In this document: positions 53,931 through 64,000 of the stretch, piece after piece
How positions within the stretch are numbered: position 1 is the stretch's first letter
Layout: each line of letters starts with the position of its first letter
Source of the DNA: Incurvaria masculella
Taxonomy: Eukaryota > Arthropoda > Insecta > Lepidoptera > Incurvariidae
Assembly: GCA_946894095.1 (NCBI GenBank)
Contig: OX335641.1
Coordinates: 4,606,501 to 4,670,500, forward strand
Reading direction: 5' to 3'
Length of the DNA stretch: 64,000 bases
Program-made: the position numbers and the translations under genes
The notes under the pieces: generated by a model
Told to the model about the DNA's origin: nothing
Databases searched by the model: none
What the model saw: only the letters and a program-made list of their open reading frames with translations

Positions 53931-56900
53931 ATGGTGTCGACCCGTGGGGCTCGCTGCAAGTACGCGGAGGGTGAGCGCGTTCTTTGTTATGAGCCGGACC
54001 CCACCAAGGCGAAGGTGCTCTACGATTCCAAGGTGAGCGGCCCCCTAACCTGGGATTGCTATTTTCCCTCCAAACCGCACCCATTCTAACCTCAAACAAT
54101 GTTTTTCTTCCTTTGTTCTCATTCATCATTCACTATATTAGCAAATTTTTGTTGGTTTCTCTGGCTATTTCAAGTTTCGATCCTTGTTGAGTCGAAAGGT
54201 GTATTTATTCTACCGAAATGTGTTGAAAAGTCAGTGAATATTTCCCGCCGCCGATGTAAACAAACAGCTGTCATCCCGAAGTTTACCAACAAACGTTCGA
54301 ATTGCTTGGCTATAAACAGCGCTTTGCTATCGCCAGATTACGTATGGGCCGCCCCTGCAGTCCGCGGGCTTTGCGCGGGTCCTCTGATGTTATCGCGCTG
54401 AGGCGAAACCGCCCTCAGTTTTCTTTGTTTGTTGGGGTGGGGCTGGGTGTGGTTGCTGCAGCCATTTGTACTTGAACTCGATTGTAGTTATTTTTAGATC
54501 ACCCTTGCGATTAATCAATACAATGTTACACTGCATTCAATGCATGTATGTGTAATGTTCACAGTGCTTCCAATTTTGCACATAGCCTAAAATCTTAATC
54601 TGTTACCTGAACCTGGGTACATTTTATGGAAAAAATTTACAAGACTGCGCCATTCTCAGCTTCTAGCTGGATATCAGGGATGGTAGAGTGGATTTTTAGA
54701 ATCATTTTTGGTCAAGGAACATGGGCGCGAAAAGGAAGTTTTCTATCCAAAATATTTTTTTGAAAATATGAAATTCTCTCAGCAATATTCGTTCGTTCTG
54801 TATTCCGACTGTCTGTAAAATTCACCCCTACTTTTCAAAATATTTACAATTTTATTTTTAAAAATGCGTTTGGTTTTTCTGAACAAAAAATTGTTATTTG
54901 TATTTTCAAGTCGATCACACCTTGTGTTGCTGTTTTTTTTTGCTTTGTATTTTTTACCCTTAACTGACCCACCATAACTTTAGTTTGGCAGTACCATTTA
55001 AATAAGATCTATATAATAATATTAATTTATAAATAAAGTTTACATATAAGCAAATAAGACCTCTCCACTGTCGGAGTCCACAAGATGGGCTCTCATTGAG
55101 TCTCACTTATGACCGCTTTATAATGAATCTTATTAGGACATTACTTCTTTAATCCATGTCGAAATATAATGAAAAAGCATATAAAATGACCCAGTATTTT
55201 TTTTAAAAGAAGTTATTTTCTGTAGGGTTTCGCAGGATGCGTCAAACCTTGAGTGTTTCCAAATTCCTGGTTTGTTTTCCCTCTTTTTTTTAATAAAATG
55301 TGCGTGCAAGCATACATATTTTTGGCTTGCAAATATTTTAATGCTGTAGAAAAAAACAACTTTAAAAGCATTTTGATACAACAAAGGGTTAAGGTTTTTT
55401 ATTCATTTTATTAATTGCTACGACATCAAATGTAAAATGTATGTATTTTGTAAATATGTGTAACGTAAAGTACATTTTTTTATGTTACTGGACATGGATG
55501 GCTAATACCAAACTGACCGTCAGATATTAGCGTAACACACTACATGGGAACTAGCTGCCATGCCAGGACTTTCCTTATATTGCTCGGCTACATTGAACTG
55601 GATGGATAACACAGATAATTTCATTGACCGTTCGACCATTGTTCATTGAATGCGATGGTACCAATCCGAGCGGGATTAACCCTACCGCCTATTGAGTAAG
55701 GAAGGGGATCTACAGTTTTACGTGGAATCCGAACCACGGCCAGCCTCAACGGTTGAAAATGGTCACCCATCCGGAACCTAACCGCGCTCAGGGGTGCTTC
55801 ACCAAGCTTATAGGTGAAGCACCCCTGAGGGTGCCCCCCCCAGGCTACTAAGGCTGTACATGGTAGACAATTAAATATTAAAAATTATTGAAGGCGATCG
55901 GAACTGGAACCAGCGAGATTTTTTTTAATTTAATATAAAATCTAAAAACGAATGGTGGTTTTTTAATTAAATTAAATTTCGTATGAGTACATAAAGAAAT
56001 AAATGAAACTGATTTGAAAATTGCCTTTTTTTCTGATATGTACACATTTAATATTATAAAATTAATAAAGAAATGATTGTGTTGCATATTACAATGCACG
56101 CCTTGCCGTTGGTTGCATTTGAACTTCACCTCCAACTGCCAGGCTTTGTAGATCTTGAGCAAAGAAACTGAAACAAACTAAATCTAAGGCGAAATCATTG
56201 ATTACTTAGATAATTTCCTTTATATTTGTCATGTCTGCTAGGTGCTGGAGGTGATCGAGACGAAGGACCGGCGCGGGCGGCGCTCTCTGGAGTACCTCAT
56301 CCACTTCCAGGGCTGGAACTCCTCCTGGGACCGCTGCGTGAGCGAGGACTTTGTGCTGAAGGACACGGAGGAGAACCGCCAGCTGCAGCGGGACCTCGCC
56401 GAACGCTCCCAGCTGCAGCTGTGAGTCATCTAATGCCATAATTTGTCAACCCTTTTTAGGGTTCCGTACCCAAAGGGTGCCAAAAAAAAGGGTACTAAGC
56501 CTCCGCTGTCCGTCCGTCTGTCTGTCACAGTGCTGTATCTCTTGAACCGTAATAGATAGGCAGCTGAAATGTTTACAGAGTGTTTATTATTTTTTCCGTT
56601 AAAACAACAAATAGGTAAAATAATAAATAAAAAAAGAGGGCCCCAATACAAGAACGTGATTTTTTGTGTTCAATCTTGTACAATGGTACGGAACCCTTCG
56701 TGTGCGAGTCCGACCGCAATTGGCCGGTTTTTATTTTTAACAATCTGTCCAAGTTACACGACATTTAGTAAGAAATTGTGATTGTTTTGAGTTTGGGGTG
56801 CTTGGTATGAGTTCAGTGATGCATCCAAATAGTTAAATATCAGGTTGATAACAGGTCAGATGGAAAAAAACAAATGAATACATTTACAATGAGAAATTAA

Positions 56901-59900
56901 TGATAACAATGAGCGACGAAGTTTATTATAGGCATGATTTTACATTTCGACTGTGACAAACAAATTGACTAGAATACATTTCTATAAACAAACTCGTAGG
57001 TAAGAGGTAACAGCTCAGCAATTTTCATAAGTTGACTGACACTCAATTCTGATCATGCGAAATGGTCAAACTTGACCCTCAAGTCATTGCACGATTTTAG
57101 CATTCTACATAGGGGTCAAATATGTATCTTGATTTTTCACTGTGTGACAAGGCGAGTACGTTATCTCTAGACTAGAGTGTTTTTTTTAAGTTGCCTTCGT
57201 GTACAGCCTGAGCATGTGGTGACATTGGCTTGAGTTATGCACACAGAGAAGTGTCTAATATTACATTGCTGACGATGCTCATAATACGAGGATGCCTAGG
57301 TTAAATAATATGAAAAACCATGGATACAAAGGAAGGAGATGTGGCTTCGAGCGCGCCTACAATGGACCCGCTGTCTCCAATAAAAAAAACTACTAATTGA
57401 ACTTAAACATACATGCCACATGCAAACATAGTCACAGACGTATTGGAGAGTTTGTGTGGGTGGGAACTGACATGAAGAATGCTATTTTATGATGTCGATG
57501 TAATTATATGATCATCTTGACCATATAGCTGAGGCGCGATATCGTCCGCATGCCACTTCTCCTTCCTTTCTCTTCTGTGTGATAAACAAAACACTTGATC
57601 ATTAAAATGTCGGCGGGCACTTTCCAGTGGTGCATATTTGTATCGGCGCGAGCGCAAGAAGGGTGCGCCGTCGGGTGCGGGGGGCGCAGCGCCTCCGAAG
57701 CGCAGCCGACACAGCGGCAGCGGACACTTTGAAGATGAGGGCTCCTCTAGCAGCACACAGCAGGATGGTAAGTGGATTCCTCGTCTAGAAAATCTTACCT
57801 CCGACATGTCTGTGCTAATGTAAACTCTATTTGACAAATTTTAAGCTTTATTTGATGAAGTCATAGCTCTATTAAGCAAATGGGTGTTTTATTTGAGCAA
57901 TCGAAGCAGTTTTTGAGCAAATTATAGCTCTGTTTTCGAAAATCCGTGCATTATTTGCACTTGATTGAAACTTTATCTGAAAAAATTATCTATGCTTAAT
58001 TATCTAGCAACTATCTATGCCCCACCACTAAATTCTGAAATTTTCGATTTCCCCCTCTGCGTAAAAAACTGCTTATTTATCACGACAGGTGGCGTCGAAG
58101 TAACCTTACCTAAAATATCTGTCAAAGCTGTCAGATTCCATACAAAATTAAACAGAATAGATTTGAAAATTTTACTTACTCAACCTAAGTGATTAAAATT
58201 ACTTAATTTTCTTTCTACTATTCTGAAAATAATTTGTACCAAATTATGCTACTGGTATTCCTATAATATTTAATTTCCAACTTTGTGCTTACATTAAAAT
58301 GAGTTTGAAACAAAACAAAAGCTCTTCTTTTCCTCTAAAACTTATTTTAACTGCATCGTGGAGTACACTTGCTTGCATCTAAAAACTCGTATAGTCCCAC
58401 ATACGTTATTTTGCGCCTGGCTGAGGTCACCACTGTCTTTTGAGAGTTACCACATGAAAAAAAATCCCCCATTGATCGGGAAAATATATTTACAGACTAC
58501 TGGAAAAAAAAAAAATTTGAGGAAATGAAAATTACTATTTTAGGTAAATAATATTAATCAAAATATAACCAAATTTGATCTTTCATCATTTTAATAAAAA
58601 AAATGGGGTTTGTAGAAGTCGGGCTACTTACTACCGCTAGTTTGGTTTTCTTGAAATCTATGAAAAAAATAAACCCCAACGGCAATCCCGGACGTGAAAC
58701 TCACTTGTCACTATCGTTTCACGTGTCACTCTGTGAAACGATATTTTTTGGCATCCAATTTAGATTAGACTTTATACAGTATTTTTATTATTTCGTTATA
58801 ATCTAACAACGAGTTTTCGAGTACAACTCGCGATGGCATCAAACCACTTCTACTACTACCCTTCCGGGAAAACGGCTTTAAGGTATGTATGTATGTATGG
58901 CTAACCTAAACCAGACACATTTCTTCACAAATGAATAATTACTTAACAAAAAAATACCCTCAGCTTAAAATTAATAAGCAGTGGGTAACTTGCATTGTTA
59001 TAATGGCAACACATCCCCGTACCGAGAAGATGACCGTTAAAGGTAGCGACCGTTTAGTTCCGATTTTGGCCACGCGCAAAAAGAATTATGTGGCACTCTA
59101 AATAAAAATTCACAGGAATGACAGTTTTGATGTTTCTAAGGTGAGTTCGCTTACGCGACACCTACAATAATTGAGTTTTCTTCCCCATTGTAACATAACT
59201 GAAAAAGTTTAAATCTCTGCCAGCTCATTATCTGATCGGCCACTACCCTTATGTCAGGTGAAGGCGAAGGCGAGGGCGTGCCAGATGCGAGGGAGCCCCG
59301 CGAGGGTGAGGGGGCGGAGGGCACGGGAGCGGAGGCGGAGCGCGCGGATGCCACGGACTCGTCGAGCTCGGGCGCGGGCGCGGCTCGCACCCCGCGCGCG
59401 CACGCCGCCGGCCGCGCTCACATCGCCTTGCCTGCGCCGCTGCGGTGCGTGAATGAAATCTTATTTTTGGTGGAATTTTCGGTTCTCTAAATAATACTAT
59501 AATGTATTCTCTGCGGGAACCTTTTAAAGGAAGCGGTATACAGAATGAACTTTATGACCATATTGGTAGCAGGAGACTTCTTATTAAAGTAGATTTCCTT
59601 ATTGATTTAGTGATCGACTGACATTCGACTTCCACCTGGTGGTGAAGCGTGGGCGGCTGTCGGCGCTGCCGGCGTCTCCGTGCGTCGCCGACATCCTGGA
59701 GGCGTTCGTGCGCTGGTACGCACGCGCCGGCGCCCGCAGCCCGCCAGCCGCCGCTGGGCCGCGCCCCAACCTCACCGACGTGTCGCGCAGGCATGTATAC
59801 ATTTCTACCTGGTGGTGAAGCATGGGTCCTCTGGCTCATGTGCGATTCTGGTTACTCTCAGGAATTGTTGGAACTGATTCATAGATGGCAACAACCCCTG

Positions 59901-62900
59901 ACACACATCTGACTACTTTTAATCGGACTGCAAGCTACAGTTGAATGCCGTTTGGTGTTTTGTGTCAAAGACTATGGTTCCACAATCATGGGTGGAATTT
60001 GGCTCAATTCATGGTTCTGAACGCATTAAAAACTGTGGATCTCCTTTGATTCCCTATAGTTTACCACACGTAAAACAAATGCTCATGTGATGATTTTCGA
60101 ATTATCAAAAAAACAACTCAAAGGTAAAAAAGAAAAAAAACTAAACATAATTTGTCCCTCAATGATGATTCTCTGGATTTGTTACTTTTCCAATTTATTA
60201 CCTAACTGCTTACATTTTACACCATCTTTATTTTAAAACTGTTGGTTATGAACCAAGGAGCATGAGTTATACTTTTCTGAATGCCATTCTGGAGCTGCTG
60301 AATTATGATGAGGTTCGATTTTCTGGCACGGCCCGTGGTTTGTTATCAATTGATAATTTTGAATGCTTGCGAAGGTTAGCTAAGGGTTCTGCAATAAATC
60401 TACATAGTTCGGTTAACTTACCCTGTGATATAACAATGGGTCCTCGCTTTGGCTGCAGGTTGAACCTGGTGCGTGAGGTTGCGGACGGGCTGCGCATCTA
60501 CTTCGACCACGTGCTGCGCGGGCACCTGCTCTACAAGCAGGAGCTCAACCAATACCACGACCTCGTCGGCCGCTTCATCGACAGGTGAGAGAACCGCGAT
60601 TTCTCCGATAAGGAGATTCACATTTGCCTCGACAGCATCAAACTTTTCACAATAATTTGGGAATAATCTAAAAGAGATAGTTGTGCATAGTAGAGCAGTC
60701 CGGCGTTTCAGGTACTGCAAAGGTGCCGAACTCTCACCGGGTTTCCGAACCCGGTGGAAAGTTCTATGTCAAGCCAATTTTTTTTTAATTGACCTAGAAG
60801 CGATACAAGTGGAGTCACAGCGAAGAAGGAATCAATATGGAGTTAATACAAGAGATGATTTGACTCGAAATAAAGGAGTGTTTGTGAGTTTTTTTGTCAC
60901 TCTTTGAACCAAATTATTAATATCGCCTACGATATCGTCATGACAATATTTGCATTGGTGTAATTTCAGTCCAGGCCCGGTGGTGAAGGTAGAGAAGGCC
61001 GACTTGGAGCCCGAGGGTGGGATGGATGAGGTGGCAGAGCCCAAGATCAAGGTGGAGCCGCCGGAGATCAAGGAGGAGCCGGAGGAGCCGATGGAGACAG
61101 AAGGGGGCGAGGCAGAGGGCGAAGCTACCGGGGAGCTGGGGCCAGAAGCGGACAATTCAGAAGCTGCCCAGCCTCCTGAGAACAATACTATTATGTCAGG
61201 TTGGTTGTTTGGATATGGTGATGAGAATTTAGAAGGGTATGTTGAGATGGCCTGGACATGTAGAGCGTATGAGGGATGAAAGAATGACTTATCAAATTTA
61301 CTGGGTTATCCCTGTATTTAGAGACCATCCAACACCAAAGGGATGTCTATGGTCTTTACCACGGGGAATGCTCATCGGAGCTCATAACGTTCTCCCTCTG
61401 TCCAATTTCTACCATAATACAACGCGGAACAGGTATGTAGACATACCAAAAAAAGGAACCAGCCGATCCGGCATATAATTTGTTTATAAGGTCGGTAAAC
61501 TATGGAATGGACTCCCTCACACACACACTCGACTCACACATGGTGTGAAAAAACTGGCCAGCCGGCATGTCGTCGGGCCCTTATGTGAGGTCCTGGCGTA
61601 TGACATACGCCTCAAAGTGGAGTGGAACTTCACTCCTGGGTGGCAGGGGAAGGGACCTACAGTCATGCATGGATTTGTGGCGAAATGCACTCATCCAACT
61701 CAGAAAGACAAAGAAAGTGGTGCATGAACTGCGTGGGGATTGGGCATGGGAAGCAAAGCTCCTGCCTCTGACCTACGATCTGCTCAAAAAATGTAATGTT
61801 CCTCTGTGACAGGGACCGAGGAGCTGCTGCCGGTGAAGGAGGAGCCACGGTCGGATGTTGCAGCGGTGGGCGCGGTGGAGGGTGCTCCGCGCGTGCACAA
61901 GAAAGAAAAGCGTGAACTGAAGGCCGACAGCGTCGCGCGCAGGTACCCCCGCTGCTGCCACTTGCACATGAATTCAAAATTCAAATTCAAAATGAATTAA
62001 TTTGCAAATAGTTACAACAGAGGAACAGTATAATAATACAGTCCATGTATTTTCATGTCCTTACATTGGAAACCGATTTTTTCTACCGGTCTAGTCTCCT
62101 TTTAGTCCTAGGTCAACGTTTATACGACAGAAAGGTAACGGGAATTTGTCTACATTTCTGGTGGAACGAGTTGATAGTAAATATCGTGCAGAAGTCTGTT
62201 AGCCTCGGTAGCCTATTGGGGTAGCACCTGCCGGTTCAACAATTGAGGTAAACCAACTTTTGGCGTAGATGGTTGACCGTTTTCGCCCATTGAGGCTGGC
62301 CATTGTTCGAATTACACACACAGCTATAGAAGAATTACTTATTAATTGTAGGATTAATCCTGCCCAGGTTGGTACCATCGCATTGAATGAAAGGTTGACC
62401 AGTACAATGAAAATTGTGCATGTTTTCCATCCAGTTCAATGTATTTGTATGATAGTTACAATATAAGTAAGGGCCTGGCGTGGCACCTAGTTCCAGTTCC
62501 ATTAAAAAAGACTAGACCATCAAAAACTATCAAGATGCTTAGGCGACACCATCTATTACCCAGTAAACTTTCTTTGTGCATTATTTTTCACTGAATAAGA
62601 AGTTTAAATAAATTAATGTAAATGGTGAGCGGATGTACTCAAGCGGCTGATAAAGGCTGCGATTTCCGTGAACGTATCATGAGGAAACCCTAACCAACTG
62701 GATCTATCTAGAACCAGGGTTTCTTAACAATCTCTGCGCTCGCTGGTCGGCGTCTGCTGTCTATTGGGTGCCATTTGGCTCTCTCCGTGCGCCCTGTCGC
62801 TGACACTCGACGCGTGCACGCGCACATACTGGAGCCGGCCGGCATTGCCGAGTTGGGACACATTTTGTATGGACGAAATCTCAAAGTAATGCAAAGAGAC

Positions 62901-63928
62901 GTCACAAAGTACTACCTTTCTTTAATCTAAGTTTCTGTTACGACTATTTATCTCAGCCTGAACATCAAAATGAAATGTTGCAGGCTGCGGTCCCAGAAGG
63001 GCTCCGTGACGTCGCCGGGGGAGGCCGGCGGGGGTGCGGGCGGTAGTGCGGGCGGCGGCGGCGACGAGCCCGCCCCCTCCACGTCGGCTGCGAATGACGC
63101 CGAGCCCACCATTGACCGCCGCCACGACAGGTACTGCAGTGATGTTTACCCCGTTTGGAATTATATTTAATTTTGATGTAATGGCCCATTTCGGGCACCC
63201 AAAGTAACACAAACTGAGCAGATATTGAATAGTAGGAATTAAAAAATTGTAATGCTGCAAAAAATATTTTTTTCCCTATTTCCTGTGATGTTAATGAAGA
63301 TAGGTTATTTTAAGTAGCTTGCCATCTCAACAAAATTAGGTGCCTTGTCATGAACTTCTTTTATGAGCACGGCTACATTAAACAGGATGGAAGATGGTCA
63401 ATTTTTCCTTGACATTTTGACCATCTTTTAATTTATCCAACCCCTTAGGCTTAACCCTTATTTAATTTTTTATATTAAGTGTGGTATATCATGTACGCCA
63501 GAACCAAACAAAAATGGCCTTACAAACTTTTAGGAGGGATACAAAAACCATGCCAGCCTGCCAGGTGGTTCATGGTGTGTGAAGGACCCCAGGTAATACT
63601 TTTGGGGAAATAGCTCGGCAGAGAGTCGATTCCATTCTTTATCGACCCTGGTGTATTCCCTGCCAGTTCCGCTTTGAGCGATTGTAAAAACCACCTAATA
63701 GGCACGGGCACCAACAATTTCAAATGTATTTGCTGTGATGAGCGAGCGGTGCGTGTCGACAGCGTGGGCAGCAGCGGCTCGTCGGCGGGCGAGGGCTGGT
63801 GGGGCCGCCCGCGCCGCGCGCTCGCCCCGCACCCCCCGCACCCCCCGCCGCCGGCGCCGCCCGCACCGCGTCCCCTCGACCCGCCCGCCGCGCCACCCCG
63901 CAACCCCCTCGCGCTGCTGCTCGACAAG
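53931..63928 (+). CDS. msl-3: Male-specific lethal 3 homologue, 5' and central part
   Basis: Chromatin subunit of the MSL histone H4K16 acetyltransferase complex. Ten exons join in one frame of 529 codons: 53931-54032, 56242-56420, 57628-57767, 59258-59444, 59611-59790, 60459-60584, 60970-61199, 61813-61942, 62984-63130, 63763-63928. The gene continues past the right edge. ATG 53931 (ACCATGG) is preferred over in-frame ATG 53904. Residues 11-95 form the chromo-barrel (GERVLCYEPDPTKAKVLY, EYLIHFQGWNSSWDR, DTEENRQLQRDLAE). Y31, F56, W59 and W63 fit the methyl-lysine cage of MSL3. The MRG domain begins near 200 (ALPASPCVADILEAFVRWY, EVADGLRIYFDHVLRGHLLY). Residues 305-395 are acidic with four SUMO-like sites; later exons are Gly/Ser/Pro-rich. 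DTEENRQLQR favours MSL3 over MRG15. Exons 8-10 are less certain. Confidence 0.9.
55473..55860 (-). repeat. 5S-headed SINE in msl-3 intron 1
   Basis: Reverse copy with a full body (GGACATGGATGGCTAATACC to GGTACCAATCCGAGCGGG), CCGAACCACGGCCAGCC, then GGTCACCCATCCGGAACC (5S-like). The 5S head breaks off into a perfect 17-bp hairpin (55787-55829). Confidence 0.8.
55787..55829. repeat. Perfect 17-bp hairpin
   Basis: CTCAGGGGTGCTTCACC at 55787-55803 and its exact complement at 55813-55829, loop AAGCTTATA. Confidence 0.92.
56455..56735 (-). repeat. GTCC element in msl-3 intron 2
   Basis: Starts AGGGTTCCGTACCCAAAGGG only 35 bp after the exon 2 donor and ends CGACCGCAATTGGCCGG. Confidence 0.85.
57330..57598 (+). 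repeat. Repeat D next to msl-3 exon 3
   Basis: GGCTTCGAGCGCGCC, CCCGCTGTCTCCAAT and CATGCCACATGCAAACATAG, ending in the pyrimidine-rich CTTCTCCTTCCTTTCTCTTC tract. The end is about 30 bp before the exon 3 acceptor (57626-57627). Confidence 0.75.
58390..59100. mobile_element. MITE C copy 2, interrupted, in msl-3 intron 3
   Basis: Left half 58390-58510 (ATAGTCCCACATACGTTATT) and right half 58945-59100 (TTATGTGGCACTCTA end) match 51171-51432. A ~430-bp unrelated sequence with a TTTCACG/CGTGAAAC hairpin-prone stretch lies between. Confidence 0.7.
59805..59832 (+). repeat. Duplicate fragment of msl-3 exon 5
   Basis: ATTTCTACCTGGTGGTGAAG here resembles CGACTTCCACCTGGTGGTGA in exon 5 (59627-59655), with about 23 of 26 positions alike, in the same order, just past the exon 5 donor. 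Confidence 0.6.
61225..61550 (+). pseudogene. Non-LTR ORF relic in msl-3 intron 7
   Basis: Plus-strand frame fragments read LRWPGHVERMRDERM (61239-61285) and, further on, NRYVDIPKKGTSRSG and KLWNGLPH, patterns typical of the C-terminal end of insect non-LTR ORF2 proteins. Frames are broken. Confidence 0.55.
61560..61790 (-). repeat. SINE, Glu-type head, in msl-3 intron 7
   Basis: The minus strand reads a head ending near 61790 (GAGCAGATCGTAGGTCAGAG), then CTTTCTTTGTCTTTCTGAGT and GTGCATTTCGCCACAAATCC. Only part of the body is present. It stops just before the exon 8 acceptor (61811-61812). Confidence 0.55.
62190..62520 (+). repeat. 5S-headed SINE in msl-3 intron 8
   Basis: TTAGCCTCGGTAGCCTATTG head, an eroded 5S block, GAGGCTGGCCATTGTTCGA, then the body (GGTTGGTACCATCGCATTGA) up to GGCCTGGCGTGGCACC. 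Confidence 0.65.
63340..63460 (-). repeat. SINE body fragment in msl-3 intron 9
   Basis: TTTTATGAGCACGGCTACAT, then GACCATCTTTTAATTTATCC and CTTAGGCTTAACCC. Confidence 0.6.
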
Positions 63929-64000
63929 GTCCGTACTGCATATTCATCATCATTGCCTTCCATGTTTTAAGCTTTTGTTTGAATCCGTACTCTCCTGTGT

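Noticed and set aside
59794..59799. GT donor (GTATAC) for msl-3 exon 5
   Set aside because: It would end exon 5 in phase 0, which puts exon 6 out of the frame that encodes the conserved EVADGLRIYF segment.

Overview
The window looks like genomic DNA of an insect, most likely a moth or butterfly. It is AT-rich and intron-containing. It carries four RR-2 cuticular-protein genes with arthropod TATA/initiator promoters, short (TTAGG)n-type arthropod telomere repeats, and a dense set of short interspersed repeats of the kind common in Lepidoptera. No species can be named from the sequence alone.

Region 1-14 kb holds three RR-2 cuticular-protein (CPR) genes, all on the minus strand. Their coding DNA ends at 1228, 7653 and 9868. 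Each has the same layout: a TATA box, an initiator, a 12-nt coding first exon (Met-x-x-Lys), a phase-0 intron, and one exon with the rest of the signal peptide, the chitin-binding RR-2 domain and Ala/Pro/Val/Tyr-rich flanks. A fourth CPR gene lies alone on the plus strand at 49.2-50.3 kb. It is a close inverted copy of the second one, matching in promoter, intron and 3' UTR. All four should encode secreted cuticle structural proteins.

Region 14-49 kb is almost entirely repeats. It holds a 5'-truncated non-LTR retrotransposon with a long intact reverse-transcriptase frame (31.3-33.7 kb), two families of TTAA-flanked MITEs, tRNA-headed and 5S-rRNA-headed SINEs with a common body, a 796-bp composite element with two tRNA-Thr-like units, a 1.5-kb element with 41-bp terminal inverted repeats, large palindromes, and a recurring ~300-bp repeat with (GTCC)n tracts. 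A few GC-rich islands (20.3, 39.9, 40.6 kb) could be exons of an unseen gene; this is weak.

Region 53.9-64 kb holds the 5' and central part of msl-3 (male-specific lethal 3) on the plus strand. I can join ten exons in a continuous frame of 529 codons: chromo-barrel domain, start of the MRG domain, then a long acidic insert with four SUMO-consensus motifs. The gene runs off the right edge. One intron appears to use a GC donor, and its introns hold several of the same SINEs and MITEs.

Nothing here forms an operon or a defence system. The most unusual content is the repeat biology (mixed-head SINEs, TTAA MITEs, the composite tRNA element), the inverted CPR duplicate and the structure of msl-3.
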